This document shows positions 25,844-35,303 of a stretch of 64,000 nucleotides of DNA, one piece after another. Below the pieces are notes generated by a model, which was given only the letters and a program-made list of their open reading frames with translations, was not told the origin of the DNA and searched no databases. Position 1 is the stretch's first letter. Each line of letters starts with the position of its first letter. The position numbers and the translations under genes are program-made. Where the stretch lies: assembly GCA_016235165.1 (NCBI GenBank), contig JACRLX010000020.1:46576-110575 (forward strand). The letters run 5' to 3'. The stretch is from Rhodocyclales bacterium. Its GTDB lineage: Bacteria; Pseudomonadota; Gammaproteobacteria; Burkholderiales; Rhodocyclaceae.

Positions 25844-27268
25844 ATGCAGATCCGCTATCCGAAATCCTTCTTCAAGCTGCTGCTGGTCGGCTTCGTGCTG
25901 GCGGTACTGCCGCTCCTGGTCGGCCTGCTCGGCAACATCCTGGCCGTCCAGCGCCTGGCGACGCAAAGCCAGCGCGCGGTGTATGAGGCTGCACGCATCG
26001 CCCATGCCAGCCGCGAACTGAACGACACCGCGGCTTCGCTCGAACGCGCCGCCCAGCAGAGCACGGTGTTGCGTGATGCAGCGCTATGGCAGGGCTATAA
26101 CAGCTTGCGCCTGCGCTTCCGCGATGCCGGGGAGCGCTTGGGCCGGATGCCGCTCGAACCGGAAATACGCAAGACACTCGACGACCTGCTGCAGGCCGAA
26201 GCCTCGCTCCACGAGTCGCTGACGCAGTACGGGCCGCTGGCGAGGGAAGCCGTTGGCACCGCCCGCCGCTATGCCGAAATCTCCAGCGCGACGCGCGGCT
26301 TGCTGGAACGTTCCGGCACCCTGATCGACCGCGAAGCGGAATCCCTGCGCGATCTCGCAGGGCAAACCGAGGCGCAGGCGCGCCTGCAACTATTCGTGCT
26401 GATTCCGCTGGCGCTCGTCATCGTCGCCGGCTTCACCTACCTGCTGGCACGACCGATCACCGAGCTCAACCAGGGTATCCGCGACCTCGGCGAGCGCCGC
26501 CTCGACCGCCGCATCGAAGTCAGCGGCCCGGAAGACCTCGAACAGCTCGGCCGCCAGCTCGACTGGCTGCGGCTGCGCCTGATCCAGCTCGAAGAGCAGA
26601 AAAGCATCTTCCTGCGCCATGTCTCGCACGACCTGAAGACGCCCCTGACGATCCTGCGCGAGGGCTCGGAACTGCTGGCGGAAGAAGTGGCCGGCGGACT
26701 GTCCGGACGCCAGCGCGAGATCGTGCTGATACTCAAACAGAACAGCCTGGAATTGCAGCGCCTGATCGAAACCCTGCTGCGCCATGCCGAGGCCGAATTC
26801 CACCTGGCCCCAGTGAAGCTGCAGACGGTGAAGCCGGCGCAGATCATCGCGGCGGTCGTCGAACGGCAAAAACTGGCCTGCACGGCGCGCAACATCCGCG
26901 TCCGCCTGGAACTGGAGGATTTCGCCATGCAAACCGACCCCGATCGCCTGCGGGTGGTATTCGACAACCTGCTCTCCAATGCCGCCAAATACGCGCCCGA
27001 CGACAGCGAGATCGTCGTCAGCGCACTCCGGCAAGGTGGGCAGGCACTGCTCGAAGTGCTCGACCAGGGGCCGGGAGTGGCGCCGGCCGAGCGCGAGCGG
27101 ATCTTCGAACCCTTCTACCGCGGCAGCGCCGACGCCGCCGGCGCGGTTCGCGGTACCGGCCTCGGTCTTTCCATCGCGCGCGACCATGTGCTGGCCATGG
27201 GCGGCGACATTAAGGTCGACGCAGGACAGGGGCGCTTCTCCGTGAGCCTGCCGCTGGGCACCCCATGA
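25844..27268 (+). CDS. glrK: Sensor histidine kinase, GlrK/QseE type
   Basis: 474 aa. A short cytoplasmic start is followed by a membrane helix (about 10-35), a periplasmic helical segment (about 36-185), a second helix (about 190-215), a HAMP linker with RPITELNQGIRDLGER, the H-box RHVSHDLKTPLTIL, and an ATPase domain with DNLLSNAAKYAP and GTGLGLSIARD. Start ATG 25844 is preferred because the upstream in-frame extension from 25736 is not membrane-protein-like and GCAGGGT precedes this ATG. Operon with a small lipoprotein and a sigma-54 activator, the glrK-qseG-glrR (qseE-G-F) order of enterobacteria. Its signal is unknown, probably envelope-related. Confidence 0.88.
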   Translation: MQIRYPKSFFKLLLVGFVLAVLPLLVGLLGNILAVQRLATQSQRAVYEAARIAHASRELNDTAASLERAAQQSTVLRDAALWQGYNSLRLRFRDAGERLGRMPLEPEIRKTLDDLLQAEASLHESLTQYGPLAREAVGTARRYAEISSATRGLLERSGTLIDREAESLRDLAGQTEAQARLQLFVLIPLALVIVAGFTYLLARPITELNQGIRDLGERRLDRRIEVSGPEDLEQLGRQLDWLRLRLIQLEEQKSIFLRHVSHDLKTPLTILREGSELLAEEVAGGLSGRQREIVLILKQNSLELQRLIETLLRHAEAEFHLAPVKLQTVKPAQIIAAVVERQKLACTARNIRVRLELEDFAMQTDPDRLRVVFDNLLSNAAKYAPDDSEIVVSALRQGGQALLEVLDQGPGVAPAERERIFEPFYRGSADAAGAVRGTGLGLSIARDHVLAMGGDIKVDAGQGRFSVSLPLGTP

Positions 27269-27797
27269 GAATCGTACGCCGGCTCCTGCGCTTGCTGTGC
27301 CCCCTGCTGCTGCTGGCCGGCCTGGGTAGTTGCGCGCTGCTGAAACCGCCCGGCGACGCCTACTGGCTCGATCCGCAGGGGCCGCGCCCGAGCAGCGATG
27401 CCGTGTCGCTGCTGCACTATTCGCTGTATGTGCGCAAGCTCGGCGGCAAGCAGTTGGCCGAGGAAACCGAACGCGTGCGCCAGGCCCAAGCCGACGAAAA
27501 GACCGATTTCCGCCTGCTGCAATACGCCATGGCGCTGTCGGTGCCCGCCGCGTCGGCGGCGGATCAGCGCCGCGCCCTGCAACTGCTCGATCCGCTGGCG
27601 CGCGGTGAGGACAGCCGCGACAACGAATTGCGGGCGCTGGCATCATTGATGCGTGCGCAATTGGCGGAGCACCGCCGCCTGGAAGAGGGCAACTATTCGC
27701 AACAGCGGCGGGCCGACGATCTGGAGAAGAAACTGGAAGCGCTGAAAGACATCGAGAAAAGCCTGCTGCCGCACGGCAAGTCGCCGGGGCGACCAAA

Positions 27798-27801
<4 letters not shown>
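27265..27801 (+). CDS. qseG: Outer-membrane lipoprotein, QseG-like position
   Basis: 178 aa. The signal peptide ends in a lipobox LLAGLGSC, so it should be lipidated; residue +2 is Ala, consistent with outer-membrane sorting. The rest is helical (RLLQYAMAL ... ALRALASLMRAQLAEHRRLEE ... DDLEKKLEALKDIEKSLLP), with a heptad-like tail. Sequence similarity to enterobacterial QseG cannot be established by eye; the call rests on its place between the kinase and regulator genes with ATGA overlaps on both sides. In E. coli QseG interacts with the kinase; the same is likely here. Confidence 0.7.
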
Positions 27802-29135
<1,334 letters not shown>

Positions 29136-29153
29136 CGTCGCCGTTCGGCGACA
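29136..29153 (+). promoter_or_regulatory. GlrR-type activator site 1, unit I
   Basis: CGTC-N10-GACA, directly after the glrR stop codon; the inner bases GCCG/CGGC are also palindromic. One mismatch to TGTC-N10-GACA. Centre about 165 bases upstream of the predicted RpoN start. Confidence 0.7.
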
Positions 29154-29200
29154 GCAATAAGCCCGCGCATTCAAGCGCTTGGCGGCCACCCTCGGATACC

Positions 29201-29218
29201 TGTCGCCGTCCGGCGACG
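29201..29218 (+). promoter_or_regulatory. GlrR-type activator site 2, unit I
   Basis: TGTC-N10-GACG with the inner palindrome GCCGTCCGGC. Centre-to-centre distance to site 1 is 65 bases (about six helical turns), the same as in the unit at 33254-33337. About 100 bases upstream of the predicted start. Confidence 0.72.
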
Positions 29219-29264
29219 CCCGCGCCCCGTGGCGAATTCCGCAACTCCTTTCCAAGTCGCTGAT

Positions 29265-29277
29265 TATCAACGAGTTG
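29265..29277 (+). promoter_or_regulatory. IHF-like site, unit I
   Basis: TATCAA-CGAG-TTG, a full match to the IHF consensus WATCAA-N4-TTR, between the activator sites and the -24/-12 promoter, where IHF bends DNA in many RpoN systems. It sits unusually close to the -24 element. Confidence 0.55.
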
Positions 29278-29283
29278 CCGCCC

Positions 29284-29299
29284 TGGCATGGCGGTTGCG
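29284..29299 (+). promoter_or_regulatory. Sigma-54 promoter of the envelope-protein unit
   Basis: TGGCAT-GGCGG-TTGCG; GG and GC 12 bases apart. Predicted start near 29309, 46 bases before the ATG of the 76-aa lipoprotein gene, which has AAAGGAGAG upstream. Confidence 0.78.
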
Positions 29300-29354
29300 A
29301 CTGTCCGGGCGAAGCATGCGTTCCCGATGCTGCAACAGGAAAAGGAGAGTCGCA

Positions 29355-29585
29355 ATGAAGGCCCTGACTATCGGACGGATCTCACGGCTGGCCCTGATCG
29401 CCATGCTGCCCTGGCTGGCCGCCTGCAACAGCAACCCGACCCGGGAGGAAATCGGCACGGTAAGCGGCGCCGTGGTCGGTGGTGTGGTGGGAGCCGCGGC
29501 CACCGGTGGCAGCACCGTGGGCACGGTCGGCGGCGCCGTCGCCGGCGGCTACATCGGCAAGACCCTCAGCAAGGAGTTCAAGTAA
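29355..29585 (+). CDS. Small glycine-zipper lipoprotein
   Basis: 76 aa. Signal peptide with lipobox LAAC (Cys about residue 24), then a Gly-rich zipper region TVSGAVVGGVVGAAATGGSTVGTVGGAVAGGYIGK. OsmB-like small lipoproteins of this form sit in the outer membrane and often respond to envelope or osmotic stress. First gene after the RpoN promoter at 29284, probably heading a unit of up to five genes to 31783. AAAGGAGAG is an excellent ribosome site. Function unknown. Confidence 0.85.
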   Translation: MKALTIGRISRLALIAMLPWLAACNSNPTREEIGTVSGAVVGGVVGAAATGGSTVGTVGGAVAGGYIGKTLSKEFK

Positions 29586-29587
29586 TC

Positions 29588-30196
29588 ATGACCACCACGA
29601 CCATCGAGTCGATCGAAAGCCCTGCCGCGACAAAACCGGCGCAGCGCAAACTGCTGTATCCGGCGCTGGTCGTGGCGGCGGTTTCGGTCACGCTGTTCAG
29701 CCTGCTCGGCATCGCCACTCTGACCGGCGTCCTGCCGAACGCCCATTCCAATAATCCGCAAGCCGCCGCGACCGTCAAGGCGCCGGCCAACGACAAGTCT
29801 GTCGCAGCGACTCCGCAGGCCTCTGCGTCCAAGGCGCGGGCGACGGCTGCCCCGGTCTGCGGCAATTGCGGAAAGGTCGAATCGGTCACCACCGTGGAAG
29901 GCCCGGCGAAGACCAGCGGCGTCGGTGCCGTTGCAGGCGGCCTGACTGGTGCCCTGCTCGGCAATCAGATCGGGCGCGGCGACGGCCGCACGGTAATGAC
30001 CATCGCCGGCGGCGCGGGCGGCGCCTACCTTGGCAACAAGATCGAGCAGAACACCACCCGGCGCACCACTTCCTACAGGATCGTAGTACGCATGGACAAC
30101 GGCAGCCTGCGCACGATCCACCAGACCGAACCGCCCAACGTCGTGATCGGCGGCACAGTGCAGATCGTCGGCAATACCGTGGTCGCCGCATCATGA
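29588..30196 (+). CDS. Membrane-anchored glycine-zipper 2TM (17-kDa antigen-like) protein
   Basis: 202 aa. One N-terminal membrane segment (about 22-48), an Ala-rich linker, a CGNCG pair, then a glycine-zipper region (GVGAVAGGLTGALLGNQIGRGDGRTVMTIAGGAGGAYLGNKIE) of the SlyB/17-kDa surface antigen kind, and a C-terminal beta-rich piece ending VGNTVVAAS. Two bases after the lipoprotein gene. The C-x2-C pair could form a disulfide. Envelope integrity role is inferred from family and context only. Confidence 0.82.
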   Translation: MTTTTIESIESPAATKPAQRKLLYPALVVAAVSVTLFSLLGIATLTGVLPNAHSNNPQAAATVKAPANDKSVAATPQASASKARATAAPVCGNCGKVESVTTVEGPAKTSGVGAVAGGLTGALLGNQIGRGDGRTVMTIAGGAGGAYLGNKIEQNTTRRTTSYRIVVRMDNGSLRTIHQTEPPNVVIGGTVQIVGNTVVAAS

Positions 30197-30630
30197 AGGC
30201 CGCGCATCCAATGCCGGAGCCGCTGCGCGGCCGGCGCGCCAGGCTGGTCGCGATCGCCACTGCGGCCCTGCTGCTGGGCGGCTGCGAAGCCATGGCCATC
30301 ACGGCCTTCGGCGTCGGCGCCTCGACCGGCGTCGCGCAGACCCTCAATGGTCGCGCCTACCGTACCTTCACCGCGCCGGTCGGCGACGTCAAGCATGCCA
30401 CCCTGGCAGCCCTCAACCGGATGGGCATCAAGGTGGTGTCGAGCAAGCGCACCGGCAACGAGGAAGTCATCCTCGCCCGCGCCGCCGACCGCGAGATCGA
30501 AATCACCCTGGAAGTGCTCAGTCCCAATTCGACCCGCATGCGCTCGGTGACGACACAGGGCCTGGTGTACGACAGCGCGACGTCGCTGGAAATTGTCCTG
30601 CAAACTGAAAAACGCATGCTCAATGGATGA
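30193..30630 (+). CDS. DUF3568-like lipoprotein
   Basis: 145 aa. The signal peptide ends at a lipobox LLLGGC. The mature part TLNGRAYRTFTAPVGDVKHATLAALNRMGIKVV ... matches the small DUF3568-type lipoproteins, a two-layer alpha/beta fold of unknown role. ATGA overlap with the preceding gene shows coupling. The third of several consecutive secreted products in the putative GlrR unit. Confidence 0.78.
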   Translation: MKAAHPMPEPLRGRRARLVAIATAALLLGGCEAMAITAFGVGASTGVAQTLNGRAYRTFTAPVGDVKHATLAALNRMGIKVVSSKRTGNEEVILARAADREIEITLEVLSPNSTRMRSVTTQGLVYDSATSLEIVLQTEKRMLNG

Positions 30631-30643
30631 GGAGAACCAAGCC

Positions 30644-31453
30644 ATGAAACTCCGCACACTGCAACTGCTCGCCGTCAGTGCGACCTGCTTCTCCCTGAAC
30701 CCGGCGCTGGCCGCCGAAGCGACCGGCACGACCGCCAACGGCGCCGTGGTGGGCACCGCCGCCCTGCCGGCAAGCCGCATCGCCAGCCGCTTCGAAAGCC
30801 TGGCCGGCTCCCCGCAAAACGCCGCCAGCCTGGTCGCCGGGCTGCGCAGCGGGAGCGTGATCAACCTGGATGCAGCCGCCTCGTCAAGCGGCATCAGCTT
30901 CACCCCGGCCACCGCGCAGATGGGCTACGGCAACGTCACCCGCGCCCTGTCCCTGGCGCAGCACCAGTTGGCGGCGCAGGGCATCCTGGAACCGACGCCG
31001 GAACAGTTGCGCATTGCGCTGAACGGCGGGACGCTGACCGGCACCAACGGCAGCGTCGAGATGGCTGGCGTCCTGCAGTTGCGCAGCCAGGGCATGGGCT
31101 GGGGCGATATCGCGCACCAGATTGGCGTCAGCCCGTCCAACCGTCCGCTGCCGGCCGCGACCGGCACGCCGGGCGCCGCGCCTTCGCCGCCTGCCAGGAT
31201 GGACCCGCGTGGCGGCGGCTACCGGCACGGCGCCATCGTTTCCGGTGACGGCTCCCAGGTGCACGGTCGAGCCCCCGGTTATGGCGGCACGGCCAGCAGC
31301 AGCGCGCAGGCCCGGACCCACACGCCGGCCCGGTTCGAGGCAAAAGCGCAGGGTGGCGGCGAGCGAGCATCGATCGCCGCCACCACATACTCGATCGGCA
31401 TGGGCAGCCACGGCAGGAGCCAAGCCCAGGTGCGCGGCAAAGGCCACCCGTGA
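30644..31453 (+). CDS. Secreted protein of unknown function
   Basis: 269 aa. A Sec signal peptide ends near ALAAEA (residue about 24). Two segments look conserved-like: SRFESLAGSPQNAASLVAGLRSG and LQLRSQGMGWGDIAHQIGVSPS. The last 100 residues are low-complexity, rich in Gly, Ser, His and Arg. Not recognised. ATG 30644 has GAGGAGAACC upstream, 13 bp after the DUF3568 gene. Confidence 0.75.
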   Translation: MKLRTLQLLAVSATCFSLNPALAAEATGTTANGAVVGTAALPASRIASRFESLAGSPQNAASLVAGLRSGSVINLDAAASSSGISFTPATAQMGYGNVTRALSLAQHQLAAQGILEPTPEQLRIALNGGTLTGTNGSVEMAGVLQLRSQGMGWGDIAHQIGVSPSNRPLPAATGTPGAAPSPPARMDPRGGGYRHGAIVSGDGSQVHGRAPGYGGTASSSAQARTHTPARFEAKAQGGGERASIAATTYSIGMGSHGRSQAQVRGKGHP

Positions 31454-31498
31454 TCGAGACACCCCGGCCGCCGACCGATCGCATGCAAGGAGATCACC

Positions 31499-31783
31499 AT
31501 GTTCCAGATGAGCAAGCAGTTGTTCGAACAGTGCTGGCCCGCGATTGCCGCGCAGATCGAGGTCGAGCGGACCACCCTCGACGCGGGAGATGACGCGCTG
31601 GCGGCAGGCGCGCCGAGCGCGGCAACCGAAGCGGGATATGTGCTTGGCGTCGCCATCGGTTACGCGCTGCGGGTCGCCCCTACCACTGGTGTCCCGGTCA
31701 GCATTTCGGTTCCAAGCTGGCGGGCAGACGCCTGCGGCAAGCTGAACTGGCCGCAGGCCGCGGCGACGCGAATGGCTCTGTAG
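31499..31783 (+). CDS. Small protein of unknown function
   Basis: 94 aa with a strong ribosome site (AAGGAGATCACC) and normal codon use. No signal peptide; sequence begins MFQMSKQLFEQCWPAIAAQIE and is not recognised. 45 bp after the previous gene on the same strand, so possibly the last gene of the envelope unit. Size and lack of motifs leave room for a spurious frame. Confidence 0.55.
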   Translation: MFQMSKQLFEQCWPAIAAQIEVERTTLDAGDDALAAGAPSAATEAGYVLGVAIGYALRVAPTTGVPVSISVPSWRADACGKLNWPQAAATRMAL

Positions 31784-31910
31784 TACCGCCCCCTGGCCCG
31801 GCGACGGGCGACGGGTCGCCGTGCCCCGGTGAAACGCACAGCTTCCGCGGCTACGGTGACAAAATGGCCGGACCTCGACTACGAGGCGGGTTTGCGCCCG
31901 CCTGCCCGGC

Positions 31911-32684
31911 ATGTTCGACCACGCCGCCACACTGCCCCCGGCCTTCTGGCTGCTGGCCGTCGCCGCCACCCTGCTGTTCGGCATGTCCAAGGCCGGCTTC
32001 GGCGGCGCCGCCGGCAGCCTGGGCGTACCGCTGATCGCGCTGTCCGTCCCGGCACCCTTCGCCGCCGCCGTGATGCTGCCTATCCTGCTGGTGCTCGACC
32101 TGGTCGGCCTGGTGGTGTTCCGCGGCAAGGCGGATGCCGCCAACCTGCGCATCATCCTGCCCGGCGCCATGCTCGGCATCGCGCTGGGCTGGCTCACCTT
32201 CGGCCTGGTCGATGCGCGCTGGATCAAGCTGCTGATCGGCATCGAGGCCATCCTGTTCGCGCTGGACCGTTTCCGTGCCGCGCGCAGCAGCCAACTCGCC
32301 GTGGCATCAGCGCCGACTTTCGGCCCCGGCATCTTCTGGAGCGGCATCGCCGGCTTCACCAGCTTCGTCTCGCACGCCGGCGGCCCGCCGATCATGCAAT
32401 ACCTGATGCCGCAGAACATGGACAAGATGCGCCTGGTCGGCACCACGGTGATTTTCTTCACCGTGGTCAATTTCGCCAAGCTCGGCCCCTATGCCCAGCT
32501 CGGGCTGGTGGACCTCTCTTTCCTCGGTGTCTCCCTGCTGCTGGCACCGGCGATCCCGATCGGTTATTTTGCCGGCTACCGCCTGTTGCAGGTCGTGGAT
32601 ATGCGCGGCTTCAACCTCGTCACGGCATGGACCCTGCTCGCGGCGGGAAGCAAACTGGCCCATGACGGCATGATCGGACCCTGA
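31911..32684 (+). CDS. TauE/SafE-family membrane transporter
   Basis: 257 aa with about seven to eight membrane segments. The family repeat is seen as FGMSKAGFGGAAGSLGVPLIAL in the first half and FTSFVSHAGGPPIMQYLMP in the second. TauE/SafE members export or import organosulfur or other small anions; substrate unknown. Bases 32297-32323 inside the gene match the dispersed repeat. One base separates it from the next gene. Confidence 0.87.
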   Translation: MFDHAATLPPAFWLLAVAATLLFGMSKAGFGGAAGSLGVPLIALSVPAPFAAAVMLPILLVLDLVGLVVFRGKADAANLRIILPGAMLGIALGWLTFGLVDARWIKLLIGIEAILFALDRFRAARSSQLAVASAPTFGPGIFWSGIAGFTSFVSHAGGPPIMQYLMPQNMDKMRLVGTTVIFFTVVNFAKLGPYAQLGLVDLSFLGVSLLLAPAIPIGYFAGYRLLQVVDMRGFNLVTAWTLLAAGSKLAHDGMIGP

Positions 32685-32685
32685 C

Positions 32686-33255
32686 ATGAAACAGGCATTG
32701 AACGAGCTGCTGCAACGCATCCAGACCCTGCAGGAGGAAGTCGAGGAGGAATACCGCCAGCGCCGCGAGGAATTCGATCGCCGGCGTGCCGAACTGGCGG
32801 AAGAGTTCCTGCGCACCCAGCGCCGCTACAAGGTCGGCCTGTTGCGCTTCCTGGCTCGCAGCCGCCTGCTGGTCACGCTTACCGCGCCGGTGATCTACCT
32901 AGGCTGGATACCCTTCCTGCTGATGGACCTGTTCGTCAGTCTGTATCAAGCCGTGTGCTTCCCGATCTACCGCATTCCCAAGGTAAAGCGCTCCGACTAC
33001 CTCGTCTTTGACCGCGAGGACCTGCCCTACCTGAACCTGATCGAAAAGTTCAACTGCCTCTATTGCTCCTACGGCAACGGCGTCGCCGCCTACACGCGCG
33101 AGGTCGCGGCGCGCACCGAGCAGTACTGGTGTCCGATCAAGTATGCACGGCGCATCAAAAGCGCCCACGAGCGCTACCCGCGCTTCTTCGATTACGGCGA
33201 CGCCGAGGCCTTCCGCCAGGGGCTGAACCGCTTGCGCCGGGACTTCGAGGAGTAG
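32686..33255 (+). CDS. Coiled-coil membrane protein of unknown function
   Basis: 189 aa. Residues 1-45 form a charged coiled coil (QEEVEEEYRQRREEFDRRRAE). Two hydrophobic segments (about 60-95) include PVIYLGWIPFLLMDLFVSLYQ. The C-terminal cytoplasmic-looking part has a striking Cys-bearing block NCLYCSYGNGVAAYTREVA followed by QYWCPIKYARR, which looks like a metal or redox site. Not recognised as a named family. Starts one base after the TauE-like gene, suggesting a shared transcript. Confidence 0.78.
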   Translation: MKQALNELLQRIQTLQEEVEEEYRQRREEFDRRRAELAEEFLRTQRRYKVGLLRFLARSRLLVTLTAPVIYLGWIPFLLMDLFVSLYQAVCFPIYRIPKVKRSDYLVFDREDLPYLNLIEKFNCLYCSYGNGVAAYTREVAARTEQYWCPIKYARRIKSAHERYPRFFDYGDAEAFRQGLNRLRRDFEE

Positions 33256-33271
33256 TCGCCGCCCGGAGACA
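33254..33271 (+). promoter_or_regulatory. GlrR-type activator site 1, unit II
   Basis: AGTC-N10-GACA, again directly at a stop codon (bases 33253-33255). One mismatch from TGTC-N10-GACA. Confidence 0.62.
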
Positions 33272-33319
33272 GGCGTAAGGGCCTGTAAATCAATGCGCTG
33301 CCGCTGGCGGCGGATTTTC

Positions 33320-33337
33320 TGTCGCCATACGGCGACG
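33320..33337 (+). promoter_or_regulatory. GlrR-type activator site 2, unit II
   Basis: TGTC-N10-GACG, followed by CC as in unit I. Centres of sites 1 and 2 are 66 bases apart, matching the 65 in unit I. Confidence 0.68.
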
Positions 33338-33402
33338 CCACAGCCTGCGCTGCGAGCCCGCAAAGTCGGACCACCCCGTTGAAACAAAGCGAATTTCCCG
33401 AC

Positions 33403-33418
33403 TGGCACGGCCGCTGCA
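33403..33418 (+). promoter_or_regulatory. Sigma-54 promoter of the small secreted protein
   Basis: TGGCAC-GGCCG-CTGCA, with GG and GC 12 bases apart; one mismatch in the -12 element. Predicted start near 33429, about 23 bases before the coding region. Confidence 0.72.
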
Positions 33419-33451
33419 TCAGTCAGGGCATGTACGCCCGTGAGAATCGCC

Positions 33452-33808
33452 ATGAGAACCAAACCGCTTCGTCTTGCCGCCGCTGCGCTGCTCGGCGCCT
33501 GGCTCGCGCTGCCACCGCTGGCACTGGCTGATCCGCCGCCTTGGGCCCCGGCCCACGGCTATCGCGCGAAACAGTATCGCTACCTCTATTACCCGCATCA
33601 CGAAGTCTATTACGCGCCGGCCAGCCAACTCTGGTTCTGGCTCGATGCCGGGCGCTGGCGGGTCGGCACCGCCCTGCCAAGCCGCATCGTGGTCGCCGGA
33701 TTCGACGGGGTTTCGGTGGTACTCGGTACCGAACGGCCCTACGAGATGAATGCCTACGTGGTCGAGCGCTACGGCGGGCGCCACAAGCACCGCCACCGTC
33801 ATGACTGA
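33452..33808 (+). CDS. Small secreted protein of unknown function
   Basis: 118 aa. Signal peptide LRLAAAALLGAWLALPPLALA cleaved near residue 26. The mature part is rich in Tyr, Trp and His (KQYRYLYYPHHEVYYAPASQ) and ends in a basic/His tail RHKHRHRHD. The YYYP-type start resembles small periplasmic proteins of unknown role. ATG 33452 is preferred over GTG 33440 because the predicted RpoN start lies near 33429. Expected to be under GlrR control. Confidence 0.72.
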   Translation: MRTKPLRLAAAALLGAWLALPPLALADPPPWAPAHGYRAKQYRYLYYPHHEVYYAPASQLWFWLDAGRWRVGTALPSRIVVAGFDGVSVVLGTERPYEMNAYVVERYGGRHKHRHRHD

Positions 33809-33904
33809 CGGCCGGCCGCGCCGCGGTATCCCCGCGGTATCCGACGGTGACCGGCGCAGACACGGGTACTATCCGGTTTCGCCCACCCAGGAAGCCGCCC
33901 CCGC

Positions 33905-35275
33905 ATGCGCAACGAAGTCAAGGAAAATCCCAGCTACGCCGTCGTCGCCGCCGTGCAACTACCCAGCGTCAGCGACATCGAATTCGAGTCTTCGCTCGCC
34001 GAACTGCGCGACCTGGCCAAGACGCTGGGTTACACGATCAGCGCCAGCTTCACCCAGAAGCGGGCCAGCTTCGACGCCGGCGCCTACCTCGGCAGCGGCA
34101 AGCGCGAGGAAATCCGCGCCTTCGTCGACAGCGAGCCGGCGCCCGGCAGCTTCGAGCCCGGCCGACACGCCGCCGCCGATCCCGAGGCCGGGCGCATCGA
34201 GGCTGTCCTGGTCGACCACGAGATCTCGCCCTCCCAGGCGCGCAACCTGGAAAAGGAAGTGGGCGCCGAAGTCATGGACCGCACCATGGTGATCCTCGAA
34301 ATATTCCACCGCCATGCCAGCTCGCGCGCGGCGCGCGCCCAGGTCGAGATCGCGCGCCTGGGTTACATGGCGCCGCGCCTGCGCGAACTGGCCAAGCTCG
34401 CCGGGCCGCAGGGGCGGCAGCGCAGCGGCACGGGTGGGCGCGGCGCCGGCGAATCGCACACCGAGATGGACCGGCGCAAGATCCGCGACCGCATCGCCGA
34501 GTTACAGCAGGAAATCGACGCCATGGACGTCGAGCGCAAGACCCAGCGCGCGCGCCGCCAGGAGCGCCAGGGCCTCGCCACCGTGGCCCTGGTCGGCTAC
34601 ACCAATGCCGGCAAATCGACGCTGATGCGCGCACTCACCGGCAGCGAGGTGCTGGTCGAGAACAAGCTGTTCGCCACCCTCGATACCACGGTGCGCGCGC
34701 TGCAACCGGAAAGCCGGCCGCGCGTGCTGGTCAGCGACACCGTCGGCTTCATCAAGAACCTGCCGCACGGACTGGTGGCATCCTTCAAGACCACGCTCGA
34801 AGAAGCCCTCGACGCCAGCCTGCTGCTGCACGTGATCGACGCCAGCGATCCCGGCTGCGAGCGCCAGCGCGAAGTCACCGACAGCGTGCTGTCCGAGATC
34901 GGCGCCGGTGAGGTGCCCCGCCTGCGCGTTTTCAACAAGATCGACAATCTCGAACCGCGCGGCGACCTCGCCGCCCAGGCCGCGCGCGAGGCCGAACTGC
35001 GCGCCGCCTATCCGGATTGCATCGTGATGAGCGCGCGCCGCGCCGACGACGTGGCCAGGCTGCGCGAGGCCATCATCGACTTCTTCCGTCAGGACCAGAC
35101 CGAGGCCGAGATACTCCTGCCCTGGTCGGCGCAGCAGCATCGCGGCCGCATCTTCGCCAGTTGCGATGTGCTGGCCGAGCATGCCGACGAAGCCGGCGCC
35201 ATCCTGCGCCTGCGCGGCGAGCGCGCCACGGTGGAGGCGCTGTGCGCGCAGTTCGGCGCGCCGCGCGCGGCCTGA
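33905..35275 (+). CDS. hflX: GTPase HflX
   Basis: 456 aa. N-terminal HflX domain (GYTISASFTQKRASFDAGAYLGSGKREEI and DHEISPSQARNLEKEV), a coiled linker, then a GTPase domain with G1 GYTNAGKS, G3 DTVGFIKNLPH and G4 NKID. HflX binds the ribosome and splits stalled 70S particles under stress. It stands alone here, not next to hfq. The N-terminal insert after GSGKREE (EPAPGSFEPGRHAAADPEAGR) is longer than usual. Confidence 0.95.
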   Translation: MRNEVKENPSYAVVAAVQLPSVSDIEFESSLAELRDLAKTLGYTISASFTQKRASFDAGAYLGSGKREEIRAFVDSEPAPGSFEPGRHAAADPEAGRIEAVLVDHEISPSQARNLEKEVGAEVMDRTMVILEIFHRHASSRAARAQVEIARLGYMAPRLRELAKLAGPQGRQRSGTGGRGAGESHTEMDRRKIRDRIAELQQEIDAMDVERKTQRARRQERQGLATVALVGYTNAGKSTLMRALTGSEVLVENKLFATLDTTVRALQPESRPRVLVSDTVGFIKNLPHGLVASFKTTLEEALDASLLLHVIDASDPGCERQREVTDSVLSEIGAGEVPRLRVFNKIDNLEPRGDLAAQAAREAELRAAYPDCIVMSARRADDVARLREAIIDFFRQDQTEAEILLPWSAQQHRGRIFASCDVLAEHADEAGAILRLRGERATVEALCAQFGAPRAA

Positions 35276-35303
35276 GCGTTACGCGCGAAGCCAAGGAAGC
35301 GGC

